A stretch of 64,000 nucleotides of DNA from Cruorifilaria tuberocauda (Eukaryota > Nematoda > Chromadorea > Rhabditida > Onchocercidae): positions 434,001 through 498,000 of the forward strand of contig JABVXU010000005.1 of the NCBI GenBank assembly GCA_013365365.1, in the 5' to 3' direction. The notes beneath the pieces were generated by a model, which saw nothing but the letters and a program-made list of their open reading frames with translations, had not been told where the DNA came from and ran no database searches. The position numbers and the translations under genes are program-made. Within the stretch, counting starts at the first letter, position 1. Every line of letters starts with the position of its first letter. Positions 12,826 through 25,177 of this stretch are shown in pieces.

Positions 12826-13051
12826 TTAAATTGTCATTTGATGTGCCACCTTTTGCGATGATTGTCTGGCCGAGTACGCCCAGAACAGGTTTTCAGTGAA
12901 GGGAACGATAACGATAAGGATGACGATGCCGTGCTTCTGCTTTGTATGGCCGTACAGGTAGATCGGCCACACGCGGTTCAAGTCAACTCCTTCGCCTTCC
13001 TCGTAGTAAGAAGTTTTCCTGTTCCTTCCTCTCTCGCAAATCATCAACCAA
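12826..13051 (-). CDS. possible terminal coding exon of an unrecognised small membrane protein
   Basis: I do not recognise this product. On the minus strand an open frame runs to TAA at 12826-12828 and is preceded by a good acceptor (GTTTTAG) at 13052-13058. It would encode about 75 residues: a polar N-part with YYEEGEGVDLNRVWPIYLYG, then one hydrophobic segment (GIVILIVIVPFTENLFWAYS) likely to cross a membrane, then a short polar tail ending MTI. The segment is visibly more GC-rich than its surroundings, as the confirmed exons here are. No upstream exon or start codon could be assigned; methionines inside the frame are possible starts. The opposite strand is also open (12862-13086) but looks less protein-like. 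It may be a genuine small gene, the last exon of a longer one, or a relic. Confidence 0.35.
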
Positions 13052-14791
13052 CTAAAACTATCTCCCCAAAGAGCTTTGTTTTTTAATCCACAAAAGATCA
13101 ATGAATTTATATCTAATAAATAATTAAGGCTTTGGATACTTTATACTTGAACATCTAATTCAATAAATTTCTCCCTCTCTATTACAATATTATTTGTTTT
13201 ATTCGCGGAGAATTTTTTGTTTTAAAAATTTTCACTCATACCAGGAAGATATAGTGATTAGATGAGTTCAGGTGTAGTCAATGCACTCAAATGATACTCC
13301 TTAAAATACTGAATTAAAATATGGAAAATTTGAAATATCGTTAATCGAAATTTCGTTATATATAGTAGTAAGATAAACAATCACTTCAAAAGTTTCAGTA
13401 ATACGTAAGCTAATGTTTATTTCCTACTTTTCTTTTTTCATTTTCCTTTTGAAATTTCGCTTGAAAAGAAGGTTGGTATGAAAAGTGACATGGGATGGAT
13501 GGAAATGAAGGAGACATTAATGTGGATTGCAAAGGAATGTCTTCGTCTCGTCATATTTTTTGTTGCTGCGTTTCGATTCCATGACAAGAGGTCATTAGGA
13601 AAAGAAAAGTATTCCCGAAGAGAAGTAATAAAGGTCAAAGTTATGAAACGTTTACTATTGTTCCACGTATACATTTAGCTTTTTCTTTTTTTTTTTTTTT
13701 TTTGCTCCTAAGAATTTTTTTTTTGTTAATCTCATCCACCTAATAATTTTCCGATATTCAATTCCATACTTTTCTCATTTCATTTACCTGTACAATTTAG
13801 TAATCAATCTATCTTTCAATAATTTTTTAATCTCTTCCAAAAATTTCATACGATCGTTGATTTAAATAAATTTTATTCCAAGTAAGACGAAAATTCCCGC
13901 GGGATGAGTCATCGTCCAATCAAAAAGTTCACTATCGTTACCTTTTTTCGTCTTTAACTTTCAATTTGTGTCAGAAAGGGTAAAATGATGCGAATAACTG
14001 ATTGATGGCTATTTGGTGTACGGTAAGTTTTGCGTAGTATGTGGACTTTTATGAAAAAAAGTATGCGCAACGCTCTATTCTATAATATTTGCGTAATGTA
14101 TAGATTTTTTTTTTCATACCTTTATCTTTTACCTATTTCTTATTCTGAAAACCTTTACCTCTCTTTTTTAAATTTTCTTTTTAGAATTATTATTTAACAT
14201 CGTTTTTGTTCATTTGCAAAAATCTTTCTAATTTTGAATTACGTAATTTCTTCAAATTTTTTTGCGATCTGTCCCATTTGTTGTTTCAGCAAATGTCAAT
14301 TTGTTTAATTGGAACAGTTGTTTGATATATTAGTCAGAAATTACTTTCTCTGTTTCTTTGAAAGAAATATAGCGCTAAAATTGAATCAATTTGAAGTCTT
14401 ATTTTAATACAATTTATATGCATAAACAATTACATTAAAGTAATATCATTTTGCTAAGATTTATAGTATGAGTAAAATTTACAGTATAAGTTATTTATGC
14501 TATCACATGACGTGTTACATCAAATTACAAAACTTCTTGATCGTTGTAAAAATAATTTAAAATATTTCAGTATTTAATTCTCTCTATTGTTTATAAGTAT
14601 TTTTTTTTTCAGATTGGTTAGAGAAGAGATTAGCAGATTGCTGAATCTCAATTTGATGAAAATGAGAAGATGACAAACAAAATTGTCGCTAATCATTTAG
14701 CTCTGAAGAAAATTTGCTTTTCTCTTTCAACTTTAACCTTTCCATTCATGCGAGCCAATAATTCCATCCCACCTGTTCATCAGAAATAATA
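13052..14791. other. intergenic region upstream of the Melted gene
   Basis: AT-rich DNA with a poly-T run (13681-13703, one C). Opposing open frames at 13438-13678 have no family resemblance or good splice sites. A TTTTTTTTTCAG acceptor at about 14602-14613 may precede a 5' untranslated exon of the Melted gene. Its promoter presumably lies here, but no specific element is evident. Confidence 0.45.
14772..14783 (+). promoter_or_regulatory. possible spliced-leader acceptor of the Melted gene
   Basis: The sequence CTGTTCATCAG ends eight bases before the start codon at 14792. This position is typical of nematode trans-splicing, but a cis intron behind a 5' untranslated exon is equally possible. 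Confidence 0.4.
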
Positions 14792-17700
14792 ATGCACACA
14801 CTATTGGTGCGAATTCTGGAACATCGACAGCTTTCACATGCTGGACAACTGTTTACTATATCGGATTATGATGTCATCACCGATTTGGTAGTTAATCTTA
14901 TAAAATGACAAATTCTTATTAAATTATAGATATTAAAGTTAATATAAAGCCCTGCTATAACAGGAAGCGTTAATACTAATTATTTCGATTGATCGTTGAT
15001 CGGTGTTGTATGCATATAAATAACATTTGAAATTTGAAATTCCAGAAATTGATATTATAAGCATTTAACATTTCCGTTCACATTCTTATGGTCTGTTATT
15101 TTCTCTGACTTTTTTGACGGGTAACCGAAACGTTTTTGCAATAAAAATGTGGTAAATCTCATCAAAATAATGCTTTAATTTGTTTACATTTTTTGTTATT
15201 TCAATTTACTTCCCACTTTATCACTTATTTATACAATATAATTTAAGTAAATTGGTTCTGTTTTCCTAAAATAAAATTTCGAAGTTCACAACATTGGTAA
15301 TCTTTAGATGATGAGAATGTAACTTGTATTATTTTTAATTTCAGCATCGAACATTGGCAAAAATCAAATCAATCTTTAATGCGCCTGATTACTGTCGTAA
15401 TGCAAATGATCAAAGTGTGGTTGAGATTGTCTTGGCTCGTATCACTGCTGCAATTCGGTAGCTATTTGTTTTATTCTGTTCATAATTGATAACTGGTAAT
15501 TTTACTGCTTTCTTTATTGAAATAATTTTACATATTTCGAGATATTAAGTTTTATTTTGTATCAAATATATATTACGTAACATCTTACAATTTACAAGTT
15601 GTTAGGGCTTGAAAGAAATAATAAAAAAAGATAAGTTCGAAGAAATTTAACTGTACATAAAGTAACAGAAGTGGAAGAAGCAAATACAACAAATTAGTCT
15701 TACCCATTCTTCTGAAAAAATACATCTTTACTGCACACAGATATGGATTTGCTATTAGCATGTATTATTCTCTCAATGGGAACAGTGAATTATAGTGAGA
15801 TGAACAGTATTGAAACTTATGCGCCAGCATTAGTGGACACTCTCGGCAGTTGTTTGAACCATGAAATGACCACTACTGATTTAAGTGGTGTCTTTGTGGA
15901 TACGCCACATTGTAAGATTGCCTGCGAACTTCTCAACAGTCTTTTTCTTGTAAGTTTTTTATTTTTTTCATCCAATTATCCTTGATTTCACCAATCTATT
16001 ATTGTTGACTATTGTATTTGGAAACTTTTAAATTATCCTAAAAATATTTTACTGTTAGGCATTTTGTGCTATTATGCAATTTTTTCATTCCTTCAAGCAT
16101 CTTTATTGTTATTATTTTGTTCTAACTTATTATTCATTTGCACTGTATGAATGAATTTACTTATATTATTGAATATCTTTATAATTATATCCAGTCTATT
16201 TTGCTTCTCTTCTAAACTGCTTGCATTTCATTATTCACTAAACCATTATCATAATTTCAATTGTAATTTATGACGATTTCGTAAAATTCATATGAAAACT
16301 AACGCAATATTTCAGCATTACAGTAAAAAATCAGTGATGACGGTGACAGTACCGACAGCAATACGGGCGTTAAGCTGTGGAAGTGATGAATTAACACGAA
16401 ATACCACCGGATATTTGTCATTGGCCGCTATACATAATGGACGTCTTCTTGCACAATACTCTTTACAAATTATCAACAATATACTTAGCGGTCTGTTCAA
16501 AAATTTTGTTTTAATAGCAATAGGAAATGATTGAATTATAGAAAATTTGAACGGATCTCTATGAATGAAATGGATAAATTTGGCTATATCAGCACTCTTT
16601 GTTATCAATATTAAATTTTGAGTGGATAATAATTAGTAATATATTAGAATATAGTAATATAAATAGAACTGTTATTCATTAAATTTAATTTTTCAGAAAG
16701 ATTATAGCTTCACGGCACTTTATTCCGACCATAAGTAAAATTGCAAGTGCAAGAAAACTACTTCTGTTAAAATTTAATTTTAATACTTTTACAGTTTACG
16801 ACAAAAAAAAATGTAATTTTTCATCAATGGCTTCAAAGCAGTTTTTTCATACAATTTTTAGCAAATTTAATGAAAATAACTAAAAAAATGTACAATTTAA
16901 GATTCATCTGTTGAAGATAACAGATATTATGCTCCTTTATATTTGATAGAAATATTTTTGAGTTTTATAGAAAACAGTTACTACTTTAGTTTGACAATCT
17001 TTCTTTTCATCCCAAATTTATTTAAGTTTTTAAAGTATTCTTGGCACTATTGTTACAACATTATTCTATCACATTATCATTATTTGTTAACATTGTTAAC
17101 AATCACTGTTTACTATATGAAACAAATGAAATATCCTTCTAATTTTCAATTAATAAAATGTTTAGGCAATTTCTCACTAGTAAGAGTAATTCCGCAGCTC
17201 TATCCAGAGAATCGTGAACCGTTCCATGCTCATTTTCCGCAGCTTTTGAAATTGCTTCAAAATGAACAAACGGATCAATCGGAACGCCTTTCAATTTTGC
17301 AGTTTACATCTATGGTTGCTAATGCTAATCCTGATGTAAGTTATTAAAATGATTGACTTAATTTTTTTTTAATCTCTGAACAAAAGAGAAATCCGACTAT
17401 TCTTTTTGGAAAAAAAAATGAAAATTATAAATAGTACCGCAAATTGTTGGAAAATTACTTTGCAAAGTTTAAGAAAGTTATTATTATATTAATTGTTTCG
17501 TATAGAGAATCTAATTAAACCGGTGAGAATGGAAAGACCGCTATTTAGCATAGTTATAAGGGATGATTGAATTGAATCCATGAAATATTATAACTAGTGA
17601 TAGTCCATTAAATCTTGAATCAAGGTTAAAGTTAAGATTTTTTGAATATAAATTTTTGAATATGAATGAAAGGTAAGCTTCTAGATTGCCTAAAGTAGTG

Positions 17701-20700
17701 TGCAAATGCATTTATTTCATCTTTATTTACTGGCCCGAACTCTTAATTTACATTTTATTGTAAAAAATTTGACAAATGACCATCACTGAAGGAGTGGAAC
17801 CTGCGCAAATTGTATCACTTATTTAATCAGAACAAGCAATTTAATCTTTTGCGTTTTCACAAGCACTTGTAATAAATTCACTTCACCAGCTGCAACATTT
17901 GTATACTTTATAATAAATAATTTGAGCATTTTATAGCATATTGCATTTTTACATTGAGCAACATTTACTGCAATTATTTATGTCTTTTCTTTCTTTGCTG
18001 TTAACTATAATTACATATTGAAATCAGTGCAATTTGGGATACTAATGAACTTAAGATATTTTTAAAAAGCAACAACAAAAACAGCAAAACTAATACCAGA
18101 TTAACTGTGCACAATTTTCTAACAATATTGCTTGCTGCAAATAATAAAAATAATAATTTTTTATTGTTTCAAATATAATGATTTTGGTATATAAGTCTTT
18201 CTTGATACTGATTTAGATGTAAAATAATTTTAGCTAATTCTCAAAAACCTGGATGATCTCGACATTTTTCTTTTTCACCCACCTACTCGCACCGCTGTTC
18301 TTCACATTTTCCTTTCACTTATCTCACTGAATCGAACATTTGCTCTGGTTCCACACCTGGATGCACTACGTCGAGCTGCTAAGTTAGTTTAGTTCATTTT
18401 TTCTCATTCTAATTACTAATTCGCTTACTTACTAATTAATTATTGTTTGGTAGGGATTACCTTCATCTATTCTTTTTACTATTCCTTTTTTTAAATTACT
18501 CATTTTATTGTTCCTACAGAATAGAGCGTAAAATTAAAAGATAGAGAAATAAATTTTATAGAGCAGTAGAATCGGATAATACCTTAACAACAATGGCCAA
18601 AATAATTGGTGTTATTGGAAGAAACGATAGTAATACAGCAAATATTGCCGTGGATGATCTGATAACGATGAGTTGTCGACTTTCCGGTTCCCTTCCCACA
18701 ATACTCAAAGAAATTGAAGGTATGATTAATGTTTCTATTAACTAAGCAACATTTTATCATTTACAACATTCCATGTTTTTGTAGATGGAAAGTAACGGTA
18801 ATAATTGCAAAGCAACGAAGCCAAAAGGCAATGTAATTGTTGAAGCACTTATCATTGTTGCACTTCTACTCTTTTTATTATCAAATTAAGGCTAAAAGCT
18901 TTGCATTTTGCACCGTTACTCAAAGCGATTGAAACTGATCACTTAAATAACTTTGGCTTTGGTTAGATGAAGTGTTGAATGCTCATTGTAACATATTTCT
19001 GAGATGCCTTACTAAAATTGGATATCGGTATAAGAGCATTATAATATTTTAATATGAATATCAGAATAAAGTGTCATTGAAGTTAACGTAATAGTAAATT
19101 GAAGTAAATCATAATTATTCCGAAATGCAATAGTAATATTTCTGGAATAAGTTTTGAGATGATATGTTTTATAGTGAAATGGTTAATTTAAATATGGAAT
19201 AGGTAAAAAGTACGCGGAAAAGACTTTTTTAGTCTCTTTCAACTTATGGATTCTTATCCTATTTTCTTTCATAAAATAATGTATGGAGAATGAATAGATG
19301 CGAATTTCTTGTTATTGTGAATTCCATTTTACTGTAGTAATTTCACGTATAATCCCTCAGTTTTACAATCATAGGTGTAGCGGAATGCTTCCCAGCCGCA
19401 GTACTTCCACATCTTGCTTTTATACGTTCTATACCAGAAACGCGACCTTCTACATCGGCTGTTTGCGCAAGAATTCGAGCACTTAGCAGGTTTGTTATTG
19501 CTACTTCTTTTTAAAGACTTTTCTAAAGATCTTTTCCTTTTAATGTTTTATTCTTAGAAAAATTCAAAAATTATTCTTTTTTCCATCTAGCCATCGATAT
19601 TCGCTTCCTGTAAAAATCATTTGTTGAAATATGCAAAACCAGAAATAAAATGTGATTTCCTTTTTTTGCAACAAGATATTTTCTAAATTTTTGTTGATCC
19701 TGTATTGATAGTAGAAAGACATAAATTATAAGAGCACATAATCCTAACAACCAAAAGCAAATCAAAATGAGATGCGATATTATTGTAATGATGACCAGAA
19801 TACGACAGCCAAGCGAAGTATTTATTAATTAAAGGGCCATCATTGCATATTGAAATAGATGTCAACCTTGAAAAAAAAAACCCAATGTTTTACAATGTGA
19901 AAGGAATATAATAAGTAGATGAAATGGTCTTATTAGTTAGATGATAGTTCTGAAATATTTATAGAAGTGTTGTTTAATAGTGTTAAAGGTGTTATTTCAT
20001 TCATTTTTTTCAACCGATTCAACATTAATTGTTTGAATGAGAAATAAACAATGAAATGCCAAAACTTAACCTAAAATATTTAGTGATCCAAATAATTGAT
20101 AAGCTGTAAAAGATTAATTAGTAACTGTAATGAAAAATCAATAAAAGTGTTTTATCACTTATTGTTAAATTCGATGGAATGGAACGATTAGAATTGATTC
20201 AGAAATGGTTATTTGTATCAATCAGGATGCCAGGAAGATGCCACTGTGGTCAATATTGCCGGTAATGCGGGCGTGGAGCATTCTGATGACTCTCTTGTCT
20301 CGAAGTTATCTTCTAAAATCGACGCTCCTATCATTTCAAGGTAATCCATTTCCTTCTATCGTACTATCTGTATGATATTTCTTCATCTCTACTCTTTACT
20401 CTTTATTCTTTATTCCTTTCATCAACTTTTTATGTTCTCAAAATTGAAATTTCTGGTGAAATTAATCTTAGAACAAAAAAAATTTATTCAAATTCCTTAT
20501 TATAAATGAATCATACATTTGATTTAAGTAAAGAAATATTATTTGCATAATTTTTAAGTGTAATTTAATGATCGATATTGTGCGTAAATTTCATCTATAA
20601 GACAGTGGTTCATACTTGGATAACTAAAATGAAACTTAACCTTGAATTTTACCTTCTGTTTGCATTATTCGAAAAATTTTGAGATGCAGCTGTCTTCTCG

Positions 20701-23700
20701 ACACTTAAAAATTTCAGTGGTGTTCGTACAACGGTAAACATAAGTGATTCAGCAGAGCTCTCGGCACAAGAACTCGATAAGAATACCGAGAATCTGGCAA
20801 ACGCATATATGTGTAGTAGGTTGCGATCCAGTTGCTCGCTTATTAATCAAACCAGTCGATCGTATGGCAGCTTAAATCCACACGTGTTAGTTTTCGTTTT
20901 TGTTTTTGAAATCGGAAATGATAGTTATTTTTGAAATTATACGAATTCACGATTATACACGGGACGAGAAATAGCATCATTTTATTGGTAAAATTGGTTC
21001 AATTTTCTTGTAATAAAAAGTATGTAGAAACGGACAAGAAGTTTCGGATTAATTGATAATTATTCAGTATTGTAATCTCAAATTATCATACCTCCTACTC
21101 ATCTCATTTCAATACAATTTCTTATTACAGGGAAATAGTGAAACTCTTATCTTAAGGTAAATGAGCATTATTTTTTCTTATGTTTTATTTTTATTTAAAT
21201 TGGAAGGTTGAATTTTATCACACAATTCAATAGCAGCATTTTATAGTGAAAATCTAGCGATTGTTGAAACGAAATCTCGAGATTCTCCATTATCTATAAT
21301 GTCATCACAAAGTAATCGACGTTGTGATGGTGCCGCATTTGTACCAATATGCCTACCACCATCTTATCAACCACCAAATGGACAAACGAGGCAACAAGTT
21401 GTTCCTTCACCATTGTTACCAACTGCTGTCCAGATTGTAATTTTGAATAAAATATTCAAATTTTCTAATAATTGATATAGAAATAGATGAGTGATTGAGG
21501 AACGCTCGACAAAATGCATCAATCAGATGTCGGTTTCGTTGGGATGTCCTTGAAAATCATTTGGTCATATTTCATTTCATACAAATATTATATTGATTAT
21601 CATTAAATAATTGCAGGTGGGTAAGGATGGACGAGTACGTCCAGTTACAATGCATCAGCGTCGAATAAATGCCACGCAATGGATGCCACCACCACCGTCA
21701 GTAGAACGATCAGCTACCACAATAACAACACCCGCTCCTGCAACAATCATAGCTACCAGTGCTCCGAGAATTACAAAAGCAGTTACTGAAACCACTTTTC
21801 CTGTTAATAGTGACTTAATTAATTATAAATTAGCCATTGGAAATTCTGCTCCAATGATACCACCACATTTTATATTGGAAGATCCTTTATCAACAAGCCA
21901 TGCTGGAACAGCAACAAATACTACCGGAACAAGTGATGCTGTGTCAACGGATACTGTTATTGCATACATTAGCGGAAGGGAACAAATACAGACCTTGGTT
22001 GGGGTTTTTCTGTTTTCCTGATTCCAATCGGAAACAAAAAACTCGGATAAATTCATTTAAAAATAGAAAAATACTACCTAATATTTGAGAAACAACAAGG
22101 AAACTGTTCGAATTGCAAAATAAAAATAATTATCACTGATTGTTATCTCTTTACATATCGCAATATTGAAAAAATTTAGCTTGTAAATATATTATATTGA
22201 TTTACACTATATAATCATATTTATTTGAAAATAAGAATGAAAAAAAAAACTACATATTTGTAGAATACGATAGATCGTGGAGATGTGGTATTGCAGTTTG
22301 TCGATCATCGCCGAAGTAAAATACAAAATTATATAAATAATATCAGTAAAACATATCCAATACCAGTACTTTGTATCGGTGAGGGTAATAAAGGTATACG
22401 GTGTTTCACCTTTCTTTTTATTAAATTTTAATTTACTTTCAAAAATTCTTATAATTATAAAAGATATCATTTCATAGGCGCGAAACGTCGGATGCGAGTT
22501 CATTTCCAGTGTCAGGTAGCCGATGATCATTGTATATATGATTCAAATCAACTTTTCAGTTTTAAAACTCACTCAGCACCGATATGGCTTCATCTAATGT
22601 TCTTGCAGGTAAATTTTTGCATTGATACGAATGGGTTCTTTTTTTGATATTTAAATGAATTATATTTAAAAAACTATGCAGAAACTTATTCATATCGGTT
22701 TTATATCAAGCAGTTAGAATTGAACAATTTCTTGAAGATAATCAAATGTTTGATATTTAGCAAAAAAATTTGTAGAGATTTAAATATTTTTCGACATTTA
22801 GAAAAAATTTGTTTCTTCATAAGAAAAGCATTCAAAATTTCATTTCCACGATATTCAATATTCATATATAATCGTATTAGGATTTACACTGCTTGCTAAT
22901 ATATTATAAGAATTTTACAAGCCTCATCGGAATTCATATCACTGATAAGAATTGTATTAATTTATTAATAATGAGAATAAATGAAATATTTGATTCAGAT
23001 GGAAGCAACAAGCATCGAGACGACTGGTCAAGTGGTTGCTCAATGTTCTGAAATATATCAGACTTTGTCCAATTGCTGGAACTCTCTTCCTTCGGCGCAA
23101 ACTCGGAATCGTCCATTTCTAGAGCTTGTAACTTCTGCATTTCCAGCTCACAAGGTTCATTTTCTGAATATTTTGAATAATTCAGAAATTATTTCATAAT
23201 TTAAATTCCACATTTTTTTCGAAAATGCTTCATTTATGAATTTTGGATTAATTATCATACAAATAATATCTGAATGATGCTGGAAATTTTCAGGAACAGC
23301 AGCAGATTTTGAAAGAACTTCTTGATGCTCGTTATTTTGATTCATTTTCCTACAATACGATGCTGCAAAAATGGTCATGTTTTAGTTGCAATCATCCAGA
23401 ACGTGCCAGGTTCTTATTTTTTCCTCGATTTTATATTACTTTAAAGTTTAATTATTTTTTAAATAGTAATAATGGTTTTACTTTAGATCTTGAAGTAAAG
23501 TAGTGATTTTTTCGGAAAATTTTTGTGGAATACCAGAATACTGTATTTTAGTTTGCCTTAAAGTCTTATTTAACTTTTCACTACACGTGTTTCATTATTT
23601 TCTGCAGGACGATTTTGCGACCGAACTCACCACATTTACCCGTTCTTGAGGGCCAGTTGAAAGAGAAACGAGGAAAATGGAAATTCTTGAAACGTTGGCA

Positions 23701-24673
23701 TACCAAATACTTTACGTTATCTGGTTCAGCATTAATTTGTCGGGGAGAAAGTTCAGATGTATGTTGACTTTTAATTACCATTCGTATTTTTAAGAATAAA
23801 TTTCGAGGCAATCAATTTCGGGCTATTATGAAATAAAAAATTCAAAATTTTAATAAATTTGCAAATTTTTAGTCAACAGAGGATAAAATTATCTCCCCAG
23901 CACTTGATTTACGAAAAATACGCTCCGTGAAATCACTTGGAAAAGGAAGGAAGAGTCGCAAATCATTGCCGAAAGCGTTCGAGATATTCACCGATGATGA
24001 TATTTCCTACGTTTTAAAAGTAATTAATAGAAAGAGGACCAAAAATTGGTTCTTTACAGCAATAGCAATCAATAGTTACAACAGTATTTAAATAATGTAT
24101 GCATATTTTATTGGCAAATATAAAAAAGGACGTACTGATGGTTCATTGGGATTGATAGAGTTATCATTACAACGCTATTTATAAACGTTAAGTCATTTAA
24201 AATAAGTATTCATTAGTCTAAGTTTTTGTTTTCAGTAGTTCATTATATTTAATTCTATCAAATAAAATTCTTATTAACTTCAAAATATTTTTGATGAATA
24301 TTCGATACTTATCCAATAATTATTACTTACCAAAAATGCTTACTTTCAGTATTATGTCGGTAAAGAGTTTAATAAATAAATATATAAAGAGTTTAAATAC
24401 TTTGATGACAAGAGTAATCTTCACAACAAAAATTCAATATTTTATTTTCGCATCTTTTAAAAACAATTTTAGAGCTTTTGATCTTTTGGACTCCATGATC
24501 CTTTGCATAACAAATCATAAAATTAACGAAACGATTTTATGATATGAGCAGATTGCTATTTACTGAATGTATTTAAGTCAACATGAAAATTACAGGCTAA
24601 TGATCAAAACAAAGCTGAAGAATGGATACAATGCCTACAGATAGCTGTAGCTCAGGCTCATAAAGGACGATGA
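14792..24673 (+). CDS. melt: Melted / VEPH1 family protein with C-terminal PH domain
   Basis: Twenty-one exons join in frame to 975 residues: 14792-14887, 15345-15457, 15796-15949, 16316-16490, 17166-17335, 18234-18382, 18562-18719, 19375-19489, 19591-19609, 20234-20340, 20718-20883, 21131-21156, 21247-21436, 21617-21997, 22264-22393, 22478-22608, 22999-23154, 23294-23409, 23608-23758, 23873-24019, 24596-24673. The start [18 protein letters not shown], the helical-repeat N-half ([29 protein letters not shown]) and the PH domain at about 862-975 ([43 protein letters not shown]) match Melted/VEPH1. Residues about 440-675 are low-complexity, partly Thr/Ala/Pro-rich. Melted is a membrane-associated adaptor of insulin/TOR-FoxO signalling in flies (known); that role is inferred here. 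The 19- and 26-base micro-exons and the donor at 20884 (a second in-frame donor follows) are the least certain parts. Confidence 0.92.
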
Positions 24674-25177
24674 GTGAAAGCAAGAATTTTTCACATTAAC
24701 ATGGCTATTTTGCTTATCACTATGTGATCGTGCGAGATACTATACGGCAATCAGATGCTTTTGATCGAAATTTCCTAAACAGCTCGGGACGAGAGTTGGT
24801 AATTATTATGTTTACAACCGTACTCAAATTAAATAATATTTCATCGAATTTTATGAACAGATCCTTTCATTTGTACAGCTCTGCAATATTTTTTTTTATT
24901 CTTACCCGTTGTTTTTTTGTCGTTTGTGATTAATTTTAAATAATACCTGATGATCTACCTGAAGAAGGCTTCTGTCATCACTTTCTCATAATCAATTATC
25001 ACAAGAAGAAGACAGGAAAATTATCATAATAATGAGATTTGCATATTAGAAGTCATTTATTAATCATCCTCAACTAAATTAAATCGATCAACAAAATTTA
25101 TTAAAAGCAACTAAATTGCGGAAAAAAGCTCATGCTGCGAAAAAAAATTATCTTCTATTCCACAGCAAAAAACACGC
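24674..25177. other. convergent intergenic region between Melted and patched-related genes
   Basis: About 500 AT-rich bases lie between two stop codons in tail-to-tail arrangement, so this should hold both 3' untranslated regions and cleavage signals. The open frame 24724-24933 has no supporting features. Confidence 0.6.

Noticed and set aside
15743..15795. Extension of the third Melted exon upstream to MDLLLAC
   Set aside because: The phase does not match the preceding donor, and the family sequence begins after the acceptor at 15795.
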